Below, one piece after another: positions 1-6,228 of a stretch of DNA of 6,324 nt (its first letter is position 1; every line of letters begins with the position of its first letter). Made by a program: the position numbers and the translations under genes. This DNA comes from an uncultured Porphyromonadaceae bacterium. GTDB lineage: Bacteria; Bacteroidota; Bacteroidia; Bacteroidales; CAMTPD01. The stretch is taken from assembly GCA_947074265.1 (NCBI GenBank), contig CAMTPD010000097.1:1-6324 (forward strand), written 5' to 3'. Below the pieces are notes generated by a model. It saw only the letters and a list, made by a program, of their open reading frames with translations, was not told the origin of the DNA and did not search any database.

Positions 1-1518
1 CTTTCGTATCGTTGTTATTTCCCAAAAGATGTTGAATTTGTTGATATTACTGATTCCTCAGGGATGCGTACCTACGTTCGATCGGCATGTATGCTGCTTT
101 CGAAGGCTGTGTACGATGTATTACCTTGCGCCAAACTTTATCTCGAACACCCGGTAGCCAATGGTTATTATTGTAAAGTAGTAAACGGAAAATCACTCGA
201 TGAAGAAACCATTCTGAAGATAAAAAACAGAATGAAAGAACTTGCCACAATGGATCTCCCATTCAAACTGCGTATGTGCCAAACCACAGAGGCCGTAAAG
301 CTATTTGAAGAAAGAGGACTTTACGATAAGGCAAATTTATTAAAAACAGCAGGTCCCGTATATACTTCTTATCAGGAACTCGACGGATACGTCGACTATT
401 ATTACGGATCGTTGGCTGCTTCTACCGGATTTATCAATCTATTCGACTTGGTTCCGTATGCAGATGGCTTATTGATGCTCACTCCTTGCAAAAACAATCC
501 GACCGAACTCAAAAGAGAAGTAAATCAGGATAAAATGTTCGATGTGTTCAAAGAGCATTTGTTGTTGCAGCGTACACTAGACATGAATTATGTCGGAGAC
601 TTGAATCTTGCTATCCAAAAAGGATATACATCGGAAGTTGTAAAGGTGGCCGAGGCAATGCAAGAAAAGCAAATTGCACGCATTGCATCCGAAATTGCCA
701 ACCGATATAAAGATGGTGCGCGTATGGTATTGATCTCGGGTCCGTCTTCTTCCGGTAAAACCACCCTTTGTAAGCGACTAGAGATACAATTGCTAACCAA
801 TTTGCTTCATCCGGTAAGCATCTCTCTCGACGATTATTTCTTGAACAGAGAAGATACACCGCGCGACGAAGATGGAGATTACGACTTCGAATCGCTTTAT
901 GCGCTCGATATTCCTTATTTCAATAATGACTTGAATCGTATCATTGCCGGAGAAGAGGTAGAATTACCAACCTTCAACTTCGAAACGGGTCAGCGTATGT
1001 ATAAAGGAAAGAAGATCAAGCTAAAGGCTAATTCTATTTTGGTAATTGAAGGTATTCATGCATTGAATCCGGAGCTTACGGCAATGATCGACAACAGCTA
1101 TAAATTTAAGATCTATGTTTCGGCACTTACTACGATCTCGCTCGATAGTCACAACTGGATTCCTACAACAGACAATCGATTGATTCGTCGTATTGTGCGC
1201 GATTACCGATTCCGCTCGTATTCTGCCAAAGATACCATTGCTCGTTGGCGTAGTGTGAGACAGGGAGAGGAGAAGTGGATTTTCCCATATCAGGAGAATG
1301 CCGACGCGATGTTTAATTCAGCAATGATTTACGAACTTGCCGCATTGCGTAAGTATGCCGAGCCTATTTTGATGGAGATTCTCGAATCGGATAAAGAATA
1401 TGCCGAAGCTTTTCGCTTATTGCGCTTTTTAAGATATTTCAATTACATCATGGATTCAGAACTTCCGAGTACTTCGCTATTACGCGAGTTTTTGGGAGGT
1501 AGTAGTTTCGAATATTAA
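1..1518 (+). CDS. Nucleoside kinase (uridine kinase-like), 5'-truncated by the window edge
   Basis: Probably phosphorylates a nucleoside (uridine/cytidine type) with NTP in cytosolic pyrimidine salvage. The frame is open from base 1 (begins LSYRCYFPKDVEF), so the ATG at 64 is internal and the real start lies upstream. The 505 visible residues compare with about 550 in Bacteroidales homologues, as I recall them, so roughly 50 residues, mainly the TGS domain, are missing. Fragment residues about 20-190 resemble the ThrRS second additional domain (MRTYVRSACMLL..., EHPVANGYYC). The kinase part follows: P-loop GPSSSGKTT (247-255), SLDDYF (acidic pair 277-278), GDYDFESLYALD (292-303), the Walker-B-like strand LVIEGIHALNP (about 347-357), an Arg-rich lid TTDNRLIRRIVRDYR (389-403) and EEKWIFPYQENAD (423-435). 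The ending LLREFLGGSS is typical of the family, so the 3' end is intact. Stop is TAA. The kinase family call is firm; the exact substrate is inferred. Confidence 0.93.
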   Translation, partial: LSYRCYFPKDVEFVDITDSSGMRTYVRSACMLLSKAVYDVLPCAKLYLEHPVANGYYCKVVNGKSLDEETILKIKNRMKELATMDLPFKLRMCQTTEAVKLFEERGLYDKANLLKTAGPVYTSYQELDGYVDYYYGSLAASTGFINLFDLVPYADGLLMLTPCKNNPTELKREVNQDKMFDVFKEHLLLQRTLDMNYVGDLNLAIQKGYTSEVVKVAEAMQEKQIARIASEIANRYKDGARMVLISGPSSSGKTTLCKRLEIQLLTNLLHPVSISLDDYFLNREDTPRDEDGDYDFESLYALDIPYFNNDLNRIIAGEEVELPTFNFETGQRMYKGKKIKLKANSILVIEGIHALNPELTAMIDNSYKFKIYVSALTTISLDSHNWIPTTDNRLIRRIVRDYRFRSYSAKDTIARWRSVRQGEEKWIFPYQENADAMFNSAMIYELAALRKYAEPILMEILESDKEYAEAFRLLRFLRYFNYIMDSELPSTSLLREFLGGSSFEY

Positions 1519-1527
1519 CGAATAAAC

Positions 1528-1535
1528 TATATTTG
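1528..1535 (+). promoter_or_regulatory. Candidate Bacteroidota -7 promoter element for rpoN
   Basis: TATATTTG matches the Bacteroidota primary-sigma -7 consensus TAnnTTTG exactly and lies just after the kinase stop codon. The upstream -33 box is weak: TTTC at 1506-1509, 18 bases away, rather than TTTG at 19-21. A start of transcription near 1541-1544 would place the long inverted repeat (1544-1605) at the very 5' end of the rpoN leader. The match is seen in the sequence; activity is inferred. Confidence 0.45.
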
Positions 1536-1543
1536 CATCTGGA

Positions 1544-1605
1544 AGAAACCGTTTTCATGTAAAAATGCTTATATAAATAATTGCATACTACATAAAACGG
1601 TTTCT
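1544..1605 (+). promoter_or_regulatory. Long inverted repeat (hairpin) in the rpoN leader
   Basis: AGAAACCGTTTT (1544-1555) pairs perfectly with AAAACGGTTTCT (1594-1605). After one bulged C (1556), ATGT (1557-1560) pairs with ACAT (1590-1593), giving about 16 base pairs. The 29-base AT-rich loop contains a possible inner stem, ATGC (1565-1568) with GCAT (1583-1586). No T-run follows the 3' arm, so a classical intrinsic terminator is unlikely, although it could still mark the end of the kinase transcript. If the -7 motif just upstream is real, this is a 5'-leader structure of rpoN; otherwise it could be a symmetric protein-binding site. The pairing is certain; the role is not. Confidence 0.5.
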
Positions 1606-1640
1606 AATATGTTTGAAAGGTTCTAATAGTTATGTTGAAG
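1599..1640 (+). repeat. Imperfect tandem repeat running into the rpoN start
   Basis: Copy 1 (1599-1618) starts GGTTTCTAATA and ends TGTTTGAAA. Copy 2 (1619-1640) starts GGTTCTAATA and ends ATGTTGAAG, with a three-base addition in the middle. The second ATG is the rpoN start (1632). The first copy holds an ATG at 1609 that opens only a five-codon frame (MFERF, stop at 1624). This looks like a small local duplication of the start region; function unknown. Confidence 0.4.
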
Positions 1641-3080
1641 CAGCATTTACAACAGAAGTTACTGCAAAAATTATCTCCGCAACAGATTCAGGTAATACGT
1701 TTGCTGGAACTTCCTACCATGGAGTTGGAAGAACGGATCAAGCACGAACTTGAGGATAATCCGGCACTGGAAGAAGGCAGAGAAGAAATAGACTCCGACG
1801 ATACCACCGGTGTGGGCGATGATGATTTCAATGCAGATGACAATACTGACTATTCTTTGGGCGATTATTTGACCGAAGATGATATTCCCGATTATAAGTT
1901 AAAAGAAAAAGAAGGTAAAATTGAGAAGAAAGAAGATGTTCCCTTCTCGATAGAAGAGTCTCTTATCGAGTCTCTTATTGAGCAGTTGGGACTTCTCGAG
2001 CTTTCTGAAGAAGATAATCAAATAGCACAATATATTGTAGGTAATCTCGACGACGACGGGTATTTGCGTCGCGATCTGGAGTCGATATCAGACGACTTGC
2101 TTTTTCAAGTAGGTATTGATGCTCCGATCGAAAAGTTAGAGCACTTGCTTACACTCATTCAAGACTTAGAGCCTGCAGGTGTAGGTGCCAGAGACTTGCG
2201 CGAATGTTTGTTGTTGCAATTAAAGAAAAGAGAACAAACGAAAACAACGCAAATGGCGATTCGACTTCTCGACTCGTATTTTGATGAGTTCTCGAAGAAA
2301 CACTACGATCGCATTATCAAGGGTCTCGATATTTCGGAAGAGGAGCTTAAAAAGATCTTGAAAGAAATAACGACGCTCAACCCAAAGCCTGGTAGTATAT
2401 GGGGAGACGCCATGGAAAGTACATTAAATATTGTAATTCCTGATTTTATTGTAGAATCAAGCAATGGCGAACTGTATCTTTCGATGAATAATCAAAATAT
2501 TCCCGACTTGAAGGTAAACCGCGAGTATCGTGAAATGTTAGAAGATTATACATCTACCAAAGAGAATCAACACAGCGAGATGAAAGATGCTGTTTCTTTT
2601 GTGAAGCAAAAGCTCGATTCTGCCAAATGGTTTATCGATGCGATAAAGCAAAGACAGGAAACGTTGCAACGCACCATGGAAGCGATCATTCAGATGCAGC
2701 AAGAGTTTTTCCTTACCGGAAACGAGGCTGCACTAAAGCCGATGATTCTTAAAGATGTTGCCGAGCGTACTGGTTACGATATCTCGACGATCTCTCGTGT
2801 GAGCAATAGTAAGTACGTGCAAACAAACTTTGGGGTGTATCCGCTAAAGTATTTCTTTTCCGAATCGATGCAAAATGAGGAGGGTGAAGAAGTATCTACT
2901 CGTGAAATAAAAGCTATATTGCGCGAACAAATTGATGCGGAAGATAAGCAACATCCACTTACCGACGAGGAGCTGGCTGCTATCCTGAAACAAAAAGGAT
3001 ATCCAATAGCCCGTCGTACGGTATCAAAATATCGTGAGCAACTAGGCGTGTCTGTTGCCCGACTAAGAAAAGAAATCTAA
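1632..3080 (+). CDS. rpoN: RNA polymerase sigma-54 factor
   Basis: Alternative sigma factor that directs RNA polymerase to -24/-12 promoters and needs an AAA+ activator for melting. At 482 residues it has the usual length. Region I (1-48) is the Gln/Leu-rich activator-responsive part (QQKLLQKLSPQQIQVIRLL). Region II (about 49-105) is a highly acidic linker. Residues about 105-300 form the core-binding region (NLDDDGYL, LEPAGVGARDLRECL, TLNPKPG). A helix-turn-helix lies at about 373-394 (LKDVAERTGYDISTISRV), followed by YPLKYFFS (403-410). The RpoN box ARRTVSKYRE (460-469, bases 3009-3038) reads the -24 element and is intact. The start at 1632 is supported by the conserved N-terminus, an in-frame stop at 1614-1616, and AAAGG at 1616-1620 as a weak, rather distant ribosome site. 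No sigma-54 activator is present in the window, so its regulon cannot be inferred from here. Confidence 0.97.
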   Translation: MLKQHLQQKLLQKLSPQQIQVIRLLELPTMELEERIKHELEDNPALEEGREEIDSDDTTGVGDDDFNADDNTDYSLGDYLTEDDIPDYKLKEKEGKIEKKEDVPFSIEESLIESLIEQLGLLELSEEDNQIAQYIVGNLDDDGYLRRDLESISDDLLFQVGIDAPIEKLEHLLTLIQDLEPAGVGARDLRECLLLQLKKREQTKTTQMAIRLLDSYFDEFSKKHYDRIIKGLDISEEELKKILKEITTLNPKPGSIWGDAMESTLNIVIPDFIVESSNGELYLSMNNQNIPDLKVNREYREMLEDYTSTKENQHSEMKDAVSFVKQKLDSAKWFIDAIKQRQETLQRTMEAIIQMQQEFFLTGNEAALKPMILKDVAERTGYDISTISRVSNSKYVQTNFGVYPLKYFFSESMQNEEGEEVSTREIKAILREQIDAEDKQHPLTDEELAAILKQKGYPIARRTVSKYREQLGVSVARLRKEI

Positions 3081-3085
3081 ATTTG
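3078..3085 (+). promoter_or_regulatory. Candidate internal promoter at the end of rpoN
   Basis: TAAATTTG, overlapping the rpoN stop codon, fits the Bacteroidota -7 consensus TAnnTTTG. A TTG (3055-3057) lies 20 bases upstream, within the spacing expected of the -33 box. Initiation about 7 bases downstream would fall at or next to the ATG at 3092, implying a nearly leaderless message for the membrane protein and the genes after it. Motif and spacing are seen; use as a promoter is inferred and chance is possible in AT-rich DNA. Confidence 0.35.
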
Positions 3086-3091
3086 CAGAAA

Positions 3092-3703
3092 ATGAAAATA
3101 CTGGCAACTGCAATATCTATTATATTGCATCCGTTATTGATGATCACCTACGGAATCGGGTTGGCGCTGTCAACAACTTACCTGGCAGTTTTGCCGCTTA
3201 AAATAAAGATGATGATATTGCTTCTTGTCTTTACCGTGACGGCGGTACTTCCGGCTGTTGTGATAGGTTTGATGATTAAATACGGAATGGCCGGTGATTA
3301 TGAACTGGAAAGAAAAGAGGAGCGACGTTATCCGTATATGATTACGATGCTCTGTAATACTGCTTGTATTTACTTCCTTGTACGATGGGGAATGCCGGGC
3401 TGGATGTTGTCTATGTTGATTGCATCTGTTGTAACCTTAGGTTTGGCTTTAATAGTCAACTCATTTTGGAAGATCAGTGCCCATTTGATGGGTATTGGCG
3501 GTGTTACAGGCGGTATTTTTGGTCTGTCGTTTCTTTGGGGACTCAATCCTTATCCTTTGTTTATAATCGTATTGTTGCTTTCGGCTGCTGTAGCTTCTTC
3601 CCGCATATCATTGGGGCGTCATACTCCTTTGCAAACGTATGCAGGATTTAGTCTCGGCTTTTTACTCACCTTTATTGGTGCAACTTGGTATTTGTTTGTT
3701 TAA
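3092..3703 (+). CDS. Polytopic membrane protein, PAP2-like (degenerate phosphatase motifs)
   Basis: Inner-membrane protein of 203 residues with about six or seven hydrophobic segments (roughly 5-32, 38-63, 82-98, 103-123, 133-150, 154-170, 182-202) and one charged loop, ELERKEERRYP (71-81). The layout recalls the PAP2 lipid-phosphatase fold: the charged loop sits where C1 (K-x6-RP) would be, ISAHLMGIGG (128-137) where C2 (PSGH) would be, and SRISLGRHTPLQ (170-181) matches C3 (SR-x5-H-xxx-D) except that the final Asp is Gln. His131, Arg171 and His177 are kept, so activity on a lipid or isoprenyl phosphate is possible but unproven. I chose ATG 3092 over the in-frame TTG at 3083, which would add three residues. 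It follows rpoN after 11 bases and precedes gcvH by 17, so co-transcription is likely. The specific role is unknown. Confidence 0.8.
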   Translation: MKILATAISIILHPLLMITYGIGLALSTTYLAVLPLKIKMMILLLVFTVTAVLPAVVIGLMIKYGMAGDYELERKEERRYPYMITMLCNTACIYFLVRWGMPGWMLSMLIASVVTLGLALIVNSFWKISAHLMGIGGVTGGIFGLSFLWGLNPYPLFIIVLLLSAAVASSRISLGRHTPLQTYAGFSLGFLLTFIGATWYLFV

Positions 3704-3720
3704 CCATAAAATAGAAAATT

Positions 3721-4101
3721 ATGAATTTCCCTGCTGACTTAAAGTACACTAAAGATCATGAATGGATTCGTCTCGATGGCGATATGGCGTATGTAGGTAT
3801 CACTGATTTTGCTCAAAGTGAATTGGGCGAGATTGTTTATGTTGATGTTACTACAGTTGGCGAACGTATCGGTCGGGATGAAGTGTTCGGTTCTATCGAA
3901 GCGGTAAAGACAGTATCAGATCTTTTGATGCCGGTTACCAGCGATGTTCTTGAAATCAATGAAGCATTAGAAGATAAGCCCGAATTAGTAAATGAAGATC
4001 CTTATGGTAAAGGCTGGATTATAAAAATAAGCATTGCCGATCCTGAGGAGTTGGAATCACTAATGACGGCCGACGAATATAAACAGTTGATTGGAAAATA
4101 A
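3721..4101 (+). CDS. gcvH: Glycine cleavage system H protein (lipoyl carrier)
   Basis: Small cytosolic carrier of the glycine cleavage complex. Its lipoyl arm shuttles the aminomethyl group from P protein (GcvP) to T protein (GcvT) and is reoxidised by L protein. Length is 126 residues, normal for the family. Family landmarks are YTKDHEWI (9-16), [17 protein letters not shown] (25-41) and the lipoylation segment [12 protein letters not shown] (57-68), with the modified lysine at Lys63 (codon at 3907). [10 protein letters not shown] follows near 94-103. The partner genes gcvP and gcvT are not in the window, so the complex is encoded elsewhere. It starts 17 bases after the membrane protein gene and ends 9 bases before purE, consistent with one transcript. 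The leader is A-rich (ATAGAAAATT) with no clear Shine-Dalgarno site, as is common in Bacteroidota. Confidence 0.97.
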   Translation: MNFPADLKYTKDHEWIRLDGDMAYVGITDFAQSELGEIVYVDVTTVGERIGRDEVFGSIEAVKTVSDLLMPVTSDVLEINEALEDKPELVNEDPYGKGWIIKISIADPEELESLMTADEYKQLIGK

Positions 4102-4110
4102 AAAAAGACA

Positions 4111-4617
4111 ATGAATCCTATTGTAAGCATTATCATGGGTAGTACATCAGACCTACCTGTAATGGAAAAAGCTGCTAAGTTTTTTGATGAGATGGAAATT
4201 CCGTTCGAAATGAACGCTCTTTCTGCTCACCGTACACCAGCAGAAGTTGAGACATTTGCAAAAGAAGCGCAAAGTCGTGGTATTAAAGTGATCATTGCTG
4301 CTGCCGGAATGGCTGCTCACCTGCCAGGTGTAATTGCGTCAATGACTACATTGCCAGTGATTGGTGTGCCTATCAATTCAAGTCTTGATGGTATGGATGC
4401 ACTTCTTGCAATCGTACAAATGCCTCCGGGGATACCTGTGGCTACTGTTGGAATCAATGGTGCGCTTAATGCAGCAATTCTTGCTGTACAAATGATGTCT
4501 ACAGGTGATGAAGCAATGCAAACAAAGCTTGCTGCTTACAAAGAAGATCTTAAAAGTAAAATCGTACAAGCAAACGAAGACTTAGCAAAGTTGTCTTATA
4601 AATTTAAGACAAATTAA
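4111..4617 (+). CDS. purE: N5-carboxyaminoimidazole ribonucleotide mutase, class I PurE
   Basis: Converts N5-CAIR to CAIR (4-carboxy-AIR) in purine biosynthesis, acting as a cytosolic octamer in characterised members. The 168 residues form a single PurE domain. Substrate-binding and catalytic signatures are present: MGSTSDLP (9-16, phosphate loop), SAHRTP (38-43, with the catalytic-type His40), AAAGMAAHLPGV (63-74), PVIGVPINSSLDGMDALLAIVQMPPGIPVATV (82-113) and the GINGALNAA stretch (114-122). The pattern is that of bacterial class I mutases, which work on N5-CAIR made by PurK; no purK is visible here. The lysine-rich C-terminal tail is ordinary. It begins 9 A-rich bases after gcvH (AAAAAGACA), implying co-transcription and perhaps translational coupling. 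Start codon and length fit the family. Confidence 0.97.
   Translation: MNPIVSIIMGSTSDLPVMEKAAKFFDEMEIPFEMNALSAHRTPAEVETFAKEAQSRGIKVIIAAAGMAAHLPGVIASMTTLPVIGVPINSSLDGMDALLAIVQMPPGIPVATVGINGALNAAILAVQMMSTGDEAMQTKLAAYKEDLKSKIVQANEDLAKLSYKFKTN
4591..4612 (+). terminator. Small AT-rich hairpin across the 3' end of purE
   Basis: TTGTCTTA (4591-4598) and TAAGACAA (4605-4612) are perfect inverse complements with a 6-base loop (TAAATT). The element lies in the last codons of purE, ending just before its TAA (4615-4617). The stem is 8 base pairs but AT-rich, and the following bases (ATTAATCTTG) are not a T-run, so termination would be weak. The symmetry may also be a by-product of the Lys-rich C-terminal codons. 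Confidence 0.25.
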
Positions 4618-4647
4618 TCTTGCACCTTCTTGAATTTGCTTAACTTG

Positions 4648-4691
4648 ATGTGCCAATAGTCGAAGGGGATTCTTTCGATTTATTGGCACAT
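4648..4691 (+). terminator. Strong two-part hairpin between purE and ispG
   Basis: The outer stem is ATGTGCCAATA (4648-4658) with TATTGGCACAT (4681-4691), 11 perfect base pairs. Inside it, across a small internal loop, TCGAAGGG (4660-4667) pairs with TCTTTCGA (4671-4678) with two G-T pairs and a 3-base loop. This is the most stable predicted structure in the window and sits 31 bases after purE and 37 before ispG. Downstream bases (TAAATTTAATAGG) are AT-rich without a continuous T-run. It may end or attenuate the rpoN-purE transcript, or be a leader or processing structure for ispG. The structure is certain, the role inferred. Confidence 0.5.
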
Positions 4692-4728
4692 TAAATTTAA
4701 TAGGATTCGTAAGAATAAATAGATAACA

Positions 4729-6228
4729 ATGAGTTACTTCAATTATAGTCGCAGAAAATCTTCTGAAGTTGAAATAGGAGATACTCCTTTGGGAGGTGAT
4801 AACCCCATTCGCATTCAGTCGATGGCAAACGTATCAACAATGGATACCGAGGCCGCGATCGAACAATGTATTCGTATTATTAAAGCCGGCGCAGCGTATG
4901 TGCGCTTTACGGCACAAGGCGTAAGAGAAGCAGAAAATCTTGCATTGATTAAAGAAGGTATACGCACACGTGGATACAATACACCACTTGTTGCAGATAT
5001 TCATTTCAATCCCAAAGCCGCGGAAGTTGCAGCTCAGTATGTAGAAAAAGTGCGTGTAAACCCAGGAAACTTTGTAGATAAAGTAAAAACATTTGCGCAA
5101 CTTGAATATACAGAAGAAGAATATGCTGCCGAAATAAATAAGATTCGCGAGCGTTTTATTCCACTGATTGATATTTGTAAAGCTCATCACACAGCTTTGC
5201 GTATTGGGGTAAACCACGGTTCACTATCAGACCGTATTATGAGTAGATACGGAGATACTCCCGAAGGAATGGTGGAGTCGTGTCTTGAGTTTTTGCGTGT
5301 ATGTGTAGAACAAAACTTCTTCAATGTTGCTATTTCCATTAAAGCTTCGAATACGGTTGTTATGGTGAAGACGGTTCGTTTGCTTGTGCAGCGTATGGAT
5401 CAGGAAGGAATGCATTTCCCATTACACTTAGGAGTTACAGAGGCCGGAGACGGAGAAGACGGACGCATCAAATCGGCAGTAGGAATTGGAACACTTCTTT
5501 CAGAAGGAATAGGTGATACCATTCGAGTGTCGTTGAGTGAAGATCCGGAGGCAGAAGTTCCGGTAGCTAAGAAATTGGTAGACTACATTGAACAACGCAA
5601 AGGTCATGAGCCAATCGAGTGTATTGTAGCCGATGAGTTTGTAGCATCAGATTATATTCGCCGCGCTAGTTGTGAGGTTCTGAATATCGGAGGGCATCAT
5701 TTGCCTGTTGTTATTTCGGACCGATCGCATGGTAATTTTGAGTTTACATACGATTTGATGCCCGACTATATTTACATAGGTTCTGAAGATCCCGACAATT
5801 TGCCGGATACATTTCAACTACTTGTAGATGCGCATGCTTGGAAGCCTGGTAAAACAAATGCCTATCCGGTATTTATACCATCCGATATGGAGATCTTATC
5901 GCAATACGATTCTGCAATTAAGTTTGTGCGTATGCAATTGTGTGATCTTACAGACGCACGTATCGAGCAACTTAAATCGGAAGCGAATGTTGTTGTATTA
6001 CTAGGTAGTTCACATGCAAATGCGGTAGGTGAGATCAGAGCGTTTATGCATAAATTGATGCGTGCGCAGTGCAAAGTTCCGGTTATTATTTGCCGTACTT
6101 ATCGTGACGAGCAACTTGAAGATCTTCAAGTAAAGGCTGCAGCAGATATGGGCGCTCTTTTGCTTGATGGTTTTGCAGATGGTATTATGATCTCAAATCA
6201 AGCATGTGAACAAAAAGCGGTAGACTAG
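4729..6228 (+). CDS. ispG: 4-hydroxy-3-methylbut-2-enyl-diphosphate synthase (long form), interrupted by in-frame TAG before the [4Fe-4S] domain
   Basis: IspG (GcpE) reductively converts MEcPP to HMBPP in the MEP isoprenoid pathway, using a [4Fe-4S] cluster. Residues about 1-285 form the TIM barrel: IRIQSMANVSTMDTEA (27-42), PLVADIHFNPKAA (86-98), VRVNPGNFVD (108-117), LRIGVNHGSLSDRI (157-170), SIKASNT (203-209) and LHLGVTEAGDGEDGRIKSAVGIG (232-254). Residues about 290-490 are the extra domain found in long IspG of Bacteroidota, plants and Chlamydia. The frame stops at TAG (6226-6228) after 499 residues, whereas long-form proteins run to about 600 or more with a C-terminal cluster domain. That domain's sequence continues in the same frame past the TAG. 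As read, the protein lacks every cluster ligand and should be inactive alone. TAG is the only non-TAA stop among the six gene ends here. The start at 4729 fits the family; no Shine-Dalgarno site is visible. Identity is certain; intactness is unresolved. Confidence 0.93.
   Translation: MSYFNYSRRKSSEVEIGDTPLGGDNPIRIQSMANVSTMDTEAAIEQCIRIIKAGAAYVRFTAQGVREAENLALIKEGIRTRGYNTPLVADIHFNPKAAEVAAQYVEKVRVNPGNFVDKVKTFAQLEYTEEEYAAEINKIRERFIPLIDICKAHHTALRIGVNHGSLSDRIMSRYGDTPEGMVESCLEFLRVCVEQNFFNVAISIKASNTVVMVKTVRLLVQRMDQEGMHFPLHLGVTEAGDGEDGRIKSAVGIGTLLSEGIGDTIRVSLSEDPEAEVPVAKKLVDYIEQRKGHEPIECIVADEFVASDYIRRASCEVLNIGGHHLPVVISDRSHGNFEFTYDLMPDYIYIGSEDPDNLPDTFQLLVDAHAWKPGKTNAYPVFIPSDMEILSQYDSAIKFVRMQLCDLTDARIEQLKSEANVVVLLGSSHANAVGEIRAFMHKLMRAQCKVPVIICRTYRDEQLEDLQVKAAADMGALLLDGFADGIMISNQACEQKAVD

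Noticed and set aside
64..66. ATG at 64 as the start of the nucleoside kinase
   Set aside because: The same frame is open back to base 1 and the residues before it (LSYRCYFPKDVEFVDITDSSG) resemble the family's N-terminal sequence, so the ATG is internal and the gene is cut by the window.
3083..3085. TTG at 3083 as the start of the membrane protein
   Set aside because: It would add only three residues (MQK) just 2 bases after the rpoN stop, whereas the ATG at 3092 gives a natural MKILAT start. It cannot be fully excluded.
3364..3651. 95-codon frame overlapping the membrane protein gene on the same strand
   Set aside because: It is offset from a well supported membrane protein, its product is cysteine-rich and shows no family features, and it has no independent start signals.
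4834..5217. 127-codon open frame on the - strand inside ispG
   Set aside because: It lies wholly opposite a strongly conserved coding region, its product is Cys/Phe/Tyr/Asn-rich with no recognisable domain, and no promoter or ribosome site is seen. It is a by-product of ispG codon use.
6226..6228. Selenocysteine or pyrrolysine insertion at the ispG stop
   Set aside because: Selenocysteine uses TGA, not TAG. Pyrrolysine is not known in IspG, the site is a linker rather than a catalytic position, and nothing in the window suggests recoding machinery. The other five genes all end in TAA, so they neither support nor exclude TAG reassignment.
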